Position numbers and translations under genes: made by a program. Of a stretch of 5,644 bases of DNA, positions 1 through 5,045 are shown one piece after another. The DNA is from an uncultured Campylobacter sp. (GTDB taxonomy: Bacteria; Campylobacterota; Campylobacteria; Campylobacterales; Campylobacteraceae), in NCBI RefSeq assembly GCF_937949835.1, contig NZ_CALEDC010000222.1, positions 1 to 5,644 on the forward strand, in the 5' to 3' direction. The notes under the pieces are model-generated. The model did no database searches. It worked only from the letters and a program-made list of their open reading frames with translations, and was not told the DNA's origin. Positions within the stretch are counted from its first letter, which is position 1. Each line of letters opens with the position of its first letter.

Positions 1-153
1 AATTTTGCCCATTCAAATTTGCAAGGCTTTACTGCGCAAAATTCCAAGCTGCGTAATTTAGCTTTGCAAAATTCTAAATCTCAAAACTTTGCCTCGCGGA
101 ATTTTAAATCGCAAAATTCTGCTCATGCAAAATCGGTGATTTTTGATGTTTAA
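1..153 (+). CDS. 3' end of an unidentified gene (partial, low-complexity Asn/Ser/Gln-rich tail)
   Basis: The first reading frame is open from the left edge for 50 codons to a TAA at 151-153, while the other two forward frames hit stops by about base 60. The peptide is rich in Asn, Ser, Gln, Lys and Ala and ends in AKSVIFDV. Its middle consists of three imperfect ten-residue units (QNSKLRNLAL, QNSKSQNFAS, RNFKSQNSAH). The stop overlaps the ATG of the following methyltransferase by 8 bases, the same kind of junction seen throughout this block, which supports a real gene end. I recognise no family. The alternative is a noncoding, repeat-rich intergenic stretch that happens to lack stops in one frame; a 50-codon opening in repetitive AT-rich DNA is weak evidence. 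Sequence to the left would settle it. Confidence 0.4.
   Translation, partial: NFAHSNLQGFTAQNSKLRNLALQNSKSQNFASRNFKSQNSAHAKSVIFDV
37..126 (+). repeat. Three degenerate 30-base tandem units
   Basis: Three consecutive 30-base units start at 37, 67 and 97. The first two begin CAAAATTC and the third begins CGGAATTTTAAATCGCAAAA. A further GCAAAATC follows at 127. The unit length is a multiple of three, so the repeat keeps the reading frame that ends at 153 and encodes ten-residue QNSK/SQN units. Copies are strongly diverged, so the array is old or loosely constrained. The word GCAAAATT is common in this kind of genome, so part of the similarity could be compositional. Confidence 0.45.
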
Positions 154-634
154 TATCGTGTTAGTATATCCGCAGATCCACACAAACACGGGCTCCATCG
201 GGCGTATGTGCGTCAATGCGAGCTGCCGCTTGCATCTGATCAAGCCGCTGGGATTCGTCATCGACGATAAGCATCTGCGCCGTGCGGGGCTTGATTATTG
301 GGCGAGCTTGGATCTTAAAATTTGGGAAAATTGGGACGAGTTTATGGCGGCGAACGAGAAATTTAAGCAGCGCTTCTTTTTTGCGACGACGAAGACAAAC
401 AAGCTCTACTATGAGGCGAAATTTCAGCCGGGCGATTTTTTGATTTTCGGCTCGGAGGGGCACGGGCTGCCTCTTGAGATCATGCGCACAAACCGCGAAA
501 ACTGCATCACGATCCCGATGAGCGGGGCGGGGCGCAGTTTAAATTTAGCCACCAGCGTGGGCATCGTAACCTACGAAGCGATCCGCCAAAACATCGATAA
601 ATTCGACTTTAGGAGCGCGGTTTGCGAGTTTTAG
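146..634 (+). CDS. trmL: tRNA (cytidine/uridine(34)-2'-O)-methyltransferase, TrmL-type SPOUT enzyme
   Basis: The 162-residue product has the size of single-domain TrmL (about 155-160 residues). TrmL uses S-adenosylmethionine to methylate the 2'-OH of the wobble nucleotide of certain tRNA-Leu species in the cytoplasm. All three SpoU/TrmD knot motifs are visible: NTGSIGRMCVN at residues 14-24 with the likely catalytic Arg20; FGSEGHGLP at 101-109, forming the trefoil-knot cofactor loop; and IPM followed by GRSLNLATSVGIVTYEAIRQ at 123-148. The N-terminus MFNIVLVYPQ matches the usual TrmL opening, so the ATG at 146 is preferred over the TTG just before it at 143. A modest GGTGA lies 6 bases upstream. 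It overlaps the preceding frame by 8 bases and the nuclease gene by 13. Other small SPOUT methyltransferases are possible, but length and the N-terminal match favour TrmL. Confidence 0.88.
   Translation: MFNIVLVYPQIHTNTGSIGRMCVNASCRLHLIKPLGFVIDDKHLRRAGLDYWASLDLKIWENWDEFMAANEKFKQRFFFATTKTNKLYYEAKFQPGDFLIFGSEGHGLPLEIMRTNRENCITIPMSGAGRSLNLATSVGIVTYEAIRQNIDKFDFRSAVCEF
611..615 (+). promoter_or_regulatory. Ribosome-binding site that fixes the nuclease TTG start
   Basis: AGGAG lies inside the last codons of the methyltransferase gene, 6 bases before TTG at 622. No ATG near the start has a comparable site. The TTG start also gives a complete signal peptide, whereas the next in-frame ATG (codon 10) would remove half of it. 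Confidence 0.75.
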
Positions 635-1983
635 CGCTACTTTTTGCGATGTTTTTCTGCGGCGCGAGTGCCGCGGAGCTGAAAATCGCATCGTTTAACG
701 TGCAAAATTTATTCGATGGCAAGGATGACGGCACGGAATACGCGGATTTTGAGATCGGGCGCGGAGGCTGGAGCGAGCAAAAATACGAGCGCAAGCTACA
801 AAAGGTGGCGGATGAGATAAGCGCGCTTAATGCCGATATTTTGGGGCTGCAAGAGATCGAAAACGAAGCCGTGCTAAAAGCGCTTGCGCAGAAGGCGGGC
901 TATAAATTCTACGCTTTTTCGCGCGCACAGACTGCACCTGCGGGCGTGGCGGTGATGTCGCGCATACCGATAAAATTTCAAAAAACCTACCGCCCGATAG
1001 AGCTTAAAACACGAGATATTTTGCGCGCTGATTTTGCGCTTGGCGGCACTGATTTTAGCTTTTATGTAGTGCATATGCTCTCTGCACGCAATCCGCTAAG
1101 CGAGCGCAAGCGCAATTTCGCCTTTTTACGCGAGGTTTTGCAAGGGCACCAACGCGCTATCGTAGCGGGAGATTTTAATACGAATTTCGGGCGAAATTCT
1201 TTGCTAAACGAGCTTATCGAGCGCGATGGATTTAGCGATTTATGGGCGCTACATCCCTGCTCGCAGTTAAAGCATTTTGGCTCTTGTGAATCTCATGAAA
1301 GTGGCGCGGTGCTCGATCATATCTTGCTTAGCGACGATTTTTTTAGTAGCGAGCCGGGATATAAAAAGGATAGCTTCGCGTTTGCCAAATCCTCTCTCAC
1401 TTCCGATCATTTCCCGATTAGCTTCATTCTGACGAACGAAGGCGCTTTAAAATCTATGCCGAAAAAGCAAGAATTTTTAGCTAAAAATACCGCTAGCTCC
1501 GCAAAGACCGTCACGATAGAGGAGCTTTACGGGCGCATTATAAGCGAGCCTGTGCTGATAAAAGGCGCAGTCGTGAGCTTTACAAACCGCCACGGCTTTG
1601 CGATCTCCCAAGATGGAAGCGGAGTTTTTGTCTATGGCGGCAGCGGGCTGCGGCTAGGCGATAAACTCGATCTGCTAGTAAAAAAGACGAAATTTTATAA
1701 GCAAAGCTTTGAGATCGACGATTTTGAGATCGTATCTAGAAGCGGCAACGTAGGCTCTATCGCACCATACGTTTTGCCTAGCGCATCGGTGCGGCAGCTG
1801 CGCGCAGGAGATGTGATAAGCACGATCAAAGGCGACGTTAAAGATGGCATAATTGATCTAAAAGGCGCGGGCGAGTTTAGAATTTTTCGCAAAAGCGCTC
1901 CTGTGCAAAATGGCAAAAATTTAGAATTTAAAAATGCCTATTTTACGATTTATAAAGGGCAAAAGGAATTTATAGTAGAATGA
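622..1983 (+). CDS. Exported endonuclease/exonuclease/phosphatase-family nuclease with C-terminal OB-like domain
   Basis: The 453-residue product begins with a signal peptide (MRVLALLFAMFFCGASA, probable cleavage near residue 17-18), so it should act in the periplasm or outside the cell. Residues about 20-270 are an EEP (DNase I-like) metal-dependent domain with the expected active-site residues: Asn26 in ASFNVQN, Glu78 in LQEIE, His151 in VVHM, Asp184 and Asn186 in AGDFNTN, and the terminal Asp262-His263 in SDHFP. LDHILLS at 231-237 is another typical segment. Residues about 297-372 resemble the OB-like domain of extracellular nucleases such as ExeM and YhcR (VLIKGAVVSF, then a SQDGSGVFVY strand and LGDKLDL). 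A further beta-rich segment runs to the end. Cys213 and Cys222 could form a disulfide. Likely roles are degrading extracellular DNA for nutrient use, biofilm turnover or limiting DNA uptake, but the substrate cannot be read from sequence; phosphodiesterase action on other substrates is possible. It starts with TTG inside trmL and its stop overlaps the next start (ATGA). Confidence 0.83.
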   Translation: MRVLALLFAMFFCGASAAELKIASFNVQNLFDGKDDGTEYADFEIGRGGWSEQKYERKLQKVADEISALNADILGLQEIENEAVLKALAQKAGYKFYAFSRAQTAPAGVAVMSRIPIKFQKTYRPIELKTRDILRADFALGGTDFSFYVVHMLSARNPLSERKRNFAFLREVLQGHQRAIVAGDFNTNFGRNSLLNELIERDGFSDLWALHPCSQLKHFGSCESHESGAVLDHILLSDDFFSSEPGYKKDSFAFAKSSLTSDHFPISFILTNEGALKSMPKKQEFLAKNTASSAKTVTIEELYGRIISEPVLIKGAVVSFTNRHGFAISQDGSGVFVYGGSGLRLGDKLDLLVKKTKFYKQSFEIDDFEIVSRSGNVGSIAPYVLPSASVRQLRAGDVISTIKGDVKDGIIDLKGAGEFRIFRKSAPVQNGKNLEFKNAYFTIYKGQKEFIVE

Positions 1984-2114
1984 TACACGCCGTTATAACC
2001 GCACTTTTCGTGCTTTTTATGATATTTATGATCGTAGGATTTAACCGCGAAATGATGGAGAAAAACGAAAAACGAAATCAACGAAAAAAGGATAAAGATG
2101 GAACTACTCATTGA
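1980..2114 (+). CDS. Small single-span membrane protein, 44 residues, function unknown
   Basis: This short frame starts with an ATG that overlaps the nuclease stop (ATGA at 1980-1983) and ends with TGA at 2112-2114, 17 bases inside glyS. The peptide has a hydrophobic segment at residues 3-20 (HAVITALFVLFMIFMIVG), then a very polar, mostly basic tail rich in Lys, Arg, Asn and Glu (residues 21-44). This suggests an inner-membrane anchor with the charged tail in the cytoplasm. AAGGA at 1963-1967 lies 12 bases upstream, rather far, so translation probably depends on coupling to the nuclease gene. The frame fills the only gap between the nuclease and glyS, which supports its reality. I do not recognise a family. 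It may instead be a spacer that happens to be open. Confidence 0.55.
   Translation: MIHAVITALFVLFMIFMIVGFNREMMEKNEKRNQRKKDKDGTTH
2088..2092 (+). promoter_or_regulatory. glyS ribosome-binding site inside the small membrane-protein gene
   Basis: AAGGA stands 5 bases before the ATG at 2098. It lies within codons for the lysine-rich tail of the 44-residue protein, so the Lys-rich tail and the glyS initiation signal share the same bases. Confidence 0.7.
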
Positions 2115-4125
2115 GATTGAGGTCGAGGAGCTGCCTGCGATCCCGTTTTTAAAAGAGCGTGCGAATATCGCGCCAAAATGGCGCGCGGTGCTTGAGGCTA
2201 ACCGCATAAATAGCGACTTTCGCTTTGAATTTAGCCCGCGTAGATTTGTGCTATTTCACGAGGATTTTCCGCAACGTGGTGATGATGCACAGATTGTAAG
2301 CACGGGAGCACCTAAGTCCGTTGCACTAAAAGACGGCGCGTGGAGCCCTGCAGCGCTAAGTTTTGCTAAAAAATGCGGCATAAGCGAAAGCGAGCTGGAA
2401 TTTCGACAGATAGGTGGCAAAGAGGTGCTCTACCACGCTGCGGTGCAAAAGGGGCGTGATAGTCGTGAAATTCTAGGCGAAATGGTAGAGGAGTTTTTAC
2501 GATCGCTAAATTTTGGACGCGCTATGCGCTGGGGTAGCGGCGAGTTTGAGTTTATCCGTCCGATAAGAAGTATAGCCTGCGTTTTGGGCGGTCAAAACGT
2601 AAATTTTGAAATTTATGGCGTGCGAAGCGCGGCTGCATTTTTTCCGCACCGAAAATTTGGCTATGAAGCGATTAAATTTAAAGACGCCGCAGATTATTTC
2701 GCACTGCTGGAGCGTAACGGCGTAATTTTAAGCGAGCAAAAAAGAAAAGATAAAATTCTAAGCGAGTTTGCAAAGCTCGAGAAAAAGCATGGCTTTAAGA
2801 TTGAGGTCGATCCTGCATTGCTGGATGAAGTAACGGCGATCACCGAGTATCCGACGGCGCTGTTAGGCAGCTTTGAGCGAGATTTTTTAAGCGTGCCAAA
2901 AGAGGTCATTATCACTTCGATGAAGGAGAATCAGCGCTATTTTCCCGTTTTCGAGGGTAAAAACTTAAGCAATCACTTCGTTGTCGTTAGTAATGCGATC
3001 ACCGATGATGACGAGCTTGTAGTACGCGGCAATGAAAAAGTTTTACGCGCGCGCCTAAGCGATGCTATGTTTTTTTGGAAAAGCGATTTGCAAGCCGAAT
3101 TTAGCCCTGAAAAACTTAAACAAATATCCTATATGCAAGCTCTTGACTCGGTATATGATAAGCAAGTGCGCGAGCTAGCGGTAGCAAGGGCACTGAGCGC
3201 GGATTATGCTACGCAGATTGAGGCGGAGATCGGCAAAAAGGATTTTGCGCAGGATATAGAAAATGCCGTAATGTTTAGTAAAGCAGATCTTAGCAGCACG
3301 ATGGTGGGCGAATTTAGCGAGCTTCAAGGCATTATGGGCAGCTACTATGCCGCACATGCTGGACTGGCAGAGCATGTATGCCGCGCGATACGCGAGCAAT
3401 ATCTGCCTAGCGGCGAGGATAGCGAGCTGCCAAGCGGTGTATTTAGTAGCGTAATCGCTGTGGCGATGAAATTTGAAACGCTCCTGGGGCTTTTTAGCAT
3501 CAATAAAGTTCCAAGCGGCAATAAAGATCCGTATGCGCTTCGCCGCGCAGCTACTGGGCTAATTAAAATTTTACTAAATCAAGGATTGAGCTTTGATGCG
3601 AATGCGCTGGCGCAGAAGCTAGCGCCAAATTATAAGAAATTTGACATTTCTAAGCTGCTGGATTTTATAAAAGATAGGTTATACGGAATTTTTGACGAGA
3701 TAAATCCGTCCGTGATCAAGGCGTGCATCGCAAGCGGCGAAAACGATCTATTACGACTAAGCAAGGCCATAAAGGCGCTGGGCGAGATCGCAGCAGCAGC
3801 GGATTTCGGGGAAAATTTCGCGACTTTTAAGCGCCTAGCCAATATCATCAAGGACGAAAAAATAGGCGCGGTGGACGAAAACCTATTCGAACACGACGCT
3901 GAGCGTGCGCTAAATGTGGCGTTCAGGGCGATTAAGCTCAACGAAAACGACGTGAGTGGGTATCTGCGCTCGCTATTTGGGCTTAAAGGCGTGATTGATA
4001 ATTTTTTCGATAACGTAATGATAAACGTTCAGGATGTCAAGATACGCGCAAATCGTATCGCAAATATCGGGCAAATTTATCGCGCGTTTTTGCAGTTTGC
4101 CGATATCAAAGAGATAGGATTTTAA
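2098..4125 (+). CDS. glyS: Glycine--tRNA ligase beta subunit
   Basis: The 675-residue product matches the bacterial alpha2-beta2 GlyRS beta subunit (E. coli 689). This subunit binds tRNA-Gly and works with the catalytic alpha subunit GlyQ, which is not in this window, to charge tRNA with glycine in the cytoplasm. Family signatures appear in order: the N-terminal LLIEIEVEELP (residues 3-13); SMKENQRYFPVF (274-285); RGNEKVLRARLSDAMFFW (310-327); the HD-like region with FSKADLSSTMVGEFSELQGIMGSYYA (393-418); the GNKDPYALRRAATGLIKIL block (474-492); and a C-terminal anticodon-binding (DALR-like) domain with FFDNVMINVQDVKIRANRIANI (636-657). The gene appears complete and undamaged. Its ATG has a good ribosome-binding site, and its start overlaps the small membrane-protein gene by 17 bases. 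A strong terminator follows 16 bases after the stop, so this is the last gene of the block. Confidence 0.96.
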   Translation: MELLIEIEVEELPAIPFLKERANIAPKWRAVLEANRINSDFRFEFSPRRFVLFHEDFPQRGDDAQIVSTGAPKSVALKDGAWSPAALSFAKKCGISESELEFRQIGGKEVLYHAAVQKGRDSREILGEMVEEFLRSLNFGRAMRWGSGEFEFIRPIRSIACVLGGQNVNFEIYGVRSAAAFFPHRKFGYEAIKFKDAADYFALLERNGVILSEQKRKDKILSEFAKLEKKHGFKIEVDPALLDEVTAITEYPTALLGSFERDFLSVPKEVIITSMKENQRYFPVFEGKNLSNHFVVVSNAITDDDELVVRGNEKVLRARLSDAMFFWKSDLQAEFSPEKLKQISYMQALDSVYDKQVRELAVARALSADYATQIEAEIGKKDFAQDIENAVMFSKADLSSTMVGEFSELQGIMGSYYAAHAGLAEHVCRAIREQYLPSGEDSELPSGVFSSVIAVAMKFETLLGLFSINKVPSGNKDPYALRRAATGLIKILLNQGLSFDANALAQKLAPNYKKFDISKLLDFIKDRLYGIFDEINPSVIKACIASGENDLLRLSKAIKALGEIAAAADFGENFATFKRLANIIKDEKIGAVDENLFEHDAERALNVAFRAIKLNENDVSGYLRSLFGLKGVIDNFFDNVMINVQDVKIRANRIANIGQIYRAFLQFADIKEIGF

Positions 4126-4141
4126 TTTCACTTAGAGCTCA

Positions 4142-4178
4142 TTTGCCCAAGGTTTGCGCGAACCTTGGGCAAAATTTT
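4142..4178 (+). terminator. Intrinsic terminator after glyS
   Basis: A perfect 13-base-pair stem pairs TTTGCCCAAGGTT (4142-4154) with AACCTTGGGCAAA (4161-4173) around a six-base loop, TGCGCG. TTTT follows at 4175-4178. The stem is strong, but the U-run is short and one A separates it from the stem, so some readthrough is plausible. The hairpin lies 16 bases after the glyS stop and 19 bases before the cas6 start codon, so it is also part of any cas6 leader transcribed from upstream. Confidence 0.85.
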
Positions 4179-4180
4179 AC

Positions 4181-4198
4181 CGCGCAAAGGAGCGCAAA
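4181..4198 (+). promoter_or_regulatory. cas6 ribosome-binding site flanked by two GCGCAAA copies
   Basis: AAAGGAG at 4186-4192 lies 5 bases before ATG at 4198, which fixes the start. The alternative in-frame TTG at 4165 lies inside the terminator stem and adds residues with no Cas6 likeness. GCGCAAA occurs twice, at 4182-4188 and 4192-4198, on both sides of the GGA core; the second copy includes the A of the start codon. Both are complementary to TTTGCGC at 4153-4159 in the upstream hairpin loop and stem top. Confidence 0.7.
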
Positions 4199-4929
4199 TG
4201 CTAATCATCAACGCAAAATTACCAACTAAAAATCTAAAAATCACAAAATCTCTCTCGCAGCTGATTCAGGGCTTTCTTTATCGCTATCTGCCGGCTTCAG
4301 AGCACGTAGGATATAGGCACGAATCAAGCGGTAAAATTTTTAAACGCACGGTGTTTGATTTTATCTTGCGAGGAGAGGACTTGCGCGTGCGATTTGCTTC
4401 ATGCGAACCGGAGTTTGAACGTAAAATCGCGCTAGCAGTGCTAAAAGACAGGCTAAGCTTGGGTGAAATTCTATTTACGCAAACTACCGTCGAAGCGAAA
4501 AATCATAAAATTTGCGAGAACGAAGCTATTGTGCAAGGCTACGTGGCGTGCGCAGTAAGCGGGCTTTTGGGGCATAAAATTTATCTGCAGCCGCAAGACT
4601 CCAGGCATCTTGAGATGATGAAGACGAATATTTTACAGCGATTTGAGACGATTATGGGGCGAAAATATGATGGCGAAATGGAATTAAATTTATTGTGGCA
4701 AAAGCTGGGTAAATCTGTGAAATTCTATTACGGCAACAATCGCGAGCCGGTATATGCGTGGCAAGCAAGATGGAAAATTGTAGCTAATGCAGAACTAATA
4801 AATTTGATCCTTGGCGCGGGCGCTGGAAGTGGGTGCATGAACTACGGAGTAGGGGTTTTGGAGGTTGTAAAGCAAGACTGCATTAAAGCACAAATTTCAA
4901 ATCCTAGAAAGGATGATTGCTTGCTTTAA
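4198..4929 (+). CDS. cas6: CRISPR-associated endoribonuclease Cas6
   Basis: The 243-residue product has the length and layout of Cas6, the RNase that cuts CRISPR precursor RNA within each repeat and usually stays bound to the crRNA in type I-B Cascade. The N-terminal half looks like the first RAMP/ferredoxin-like fold, with LYRYLP followed by SEHVGYRHE at residues 34-42. His36 and His41 are candidates for the catalytic general base, and KIFKRTVFDFIL (46-57) corresponds to the usual K.FtFS strand. The C-terminal glycine-rich loop, the family hallmark, is at 206-219 (GAGAGSGCMNYGVG), followed by VLEVV. About 20 polar residues extend beyond it. Unlike many Cas6 proteins, the loop has no Lys or Arg. 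The gene directly follows the glyS terminator and precedes a cas8b-like gene, the order expected for type I-B. Its GC content (about 43%) is close to that of the housekeeping genes. Confidence 0.86.
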   Translation: MLIINAKLPTKNLKITKSLSQLIQGFLYRYLPASEHVGYRHESSGKIFKRTVFDFILRGEDLRVRFASCEPEFERKIALAVLKDRLSLGEILFTQTTVEAKNHKICENEAIVQGYVACAVSGLLGHKIYLQPQDSRHLEMMKTNILQRFETIMGRKYDGEMELNLLWQKLGKSVKFYYGNNREPVYAWQARWKIVANAELINLILGAGAGSGCMNYGVGVLEVVKQDCIKAQISNPRKDDCLL

Positions 4930-4982
4930 AGCCGATTGTATAATAAAAATTCAAAAAAGGCAAATTATTTCATTAAAACACA

Positions 4983-5015
4983 ATAACTATTGACAATATA
5001 ATTAAAATTAGTTAT
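4983..5015. repeat. Inverted repeat across the cas8b promoter
   Basis: ATAACTA at 4983-4989 and its exact complement TAGTTAT at 5009-5015 are seven-base arms 19 bases apart. The left arm abuts the -35 box and the right arm enters the -10 box. A regulator bound here would block RNA polymerase. The composition is extremely AT-rich, so a chance match is quite possible. Confidence 0.3.
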
Positions 5016-5018
5016 AAT
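4990..5018 (+). promoter_or_regulatory. Consensus sigma-70 promoter for the cas8b-like gene
   Basis: TTGACA at 4990-4995 and TATAAT at 5013-5018 are exact consensus boxes with an optimal 17-base spacer, preceded by an AT-rich stretch that could act as an UP element. Transcription would start near 5025 and give a leader of only about 20 bases before the TTG at 5046, just enough for the ribosome-binding site. Campylobacter promoters often lack a recognisable -35 box, so this full consensus stands out. It would drive the interference genes separately from cas6. Confidence 0.75.
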
Positions 5019-5033
5019 TCAGGTATGTTTTAG

Positions 5034-5039
5034 AAAGGA
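5034..5039 (+). promoter_or_regulatory. Ribosome-binding site that fixes the cas8b TTG start
   Basis: AAAGGA lies 6 bases before TTG at 5046. There is no in-frame ATG near here; the first in-frame ATG is about codon 98, so TTG is the only reasonable start. Confidence 0.7.
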
Positions 5040-5045
5040 TAAATT

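Larger units (their letters stand above)
4905..5040 (+). repeat. Direct repeat of TAGAAAGGAT bracketing the cas6-cas8b gap
   Basis: An exact ten-base direct repeat, TAGAAAGGAT, occurs at 4905-4914 (near the 3' end of cas6) and at 5031-5040 (the ribosome-binding region of the cas8b-like gene). The two copies lie 126 bases apart and enclose the cas6 stop, the AT-rich gap and the promoter. The repeat is exact, but whether it means anything is uncertain because it contains a Shine-Dalgarno core that recurs before genes. Confidence 0.4.

Noticed and set aside
143..145. TTG at 143 as the trmL start
   Set aside because: It directly precedes an ATG that gives the standard TrmL N-terminus, and no better ribosome-binding site supports it.
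58..463. Reverse-strand open frames opposite trmL and its upstream region
   Set aside because: They are shadows of a clearly conserved methyltransferase; the codon pattern fits the forward strand only.
622..1983. The EEP nuclease as part of the CRISPR or another defence system
   Set aside because: It has a signal peptide, sits in the housekeeping overlap chain, and is separated from cas6 by glyS and a terminator.
3630..3941. 103-codon reverse-strand frame inside glyS
   Set aside because: It is antisense to a conserved region of GlyS and is Ser/Ala-rich, as expected of a complement of AGC/GCG-rich codons.
4165..4197. TTG at 4165 as an upstream cas6 start
   Set aside because: It lies inside the right arm of the terminator stem and lacks a ribosome-binding site; the ATG at 4198 has a strong one at the correct distance.
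4939..4944. Second TATAAT just after the cas6 stop as another promoter
   Set aside because: The upstream -35 region (TTGCTT at 4917-4922, spacer 16) matches poorly; such -10-like words are expected in this composition. It could still be a weak start.
5025..5033. Mini-frame ATG TTT TAG at the predicted transcript start
   Set aside because: Two codons with no leader; probably a chance occurrence in AT-rich DNA.
4930..5045. CRISPR array or repeat in the cas6-cas8b gap
   Set aside because: No repeated 28-37 base unit with spacers is present; only a ten-base direct repeat and AT-rich promoter sequence.
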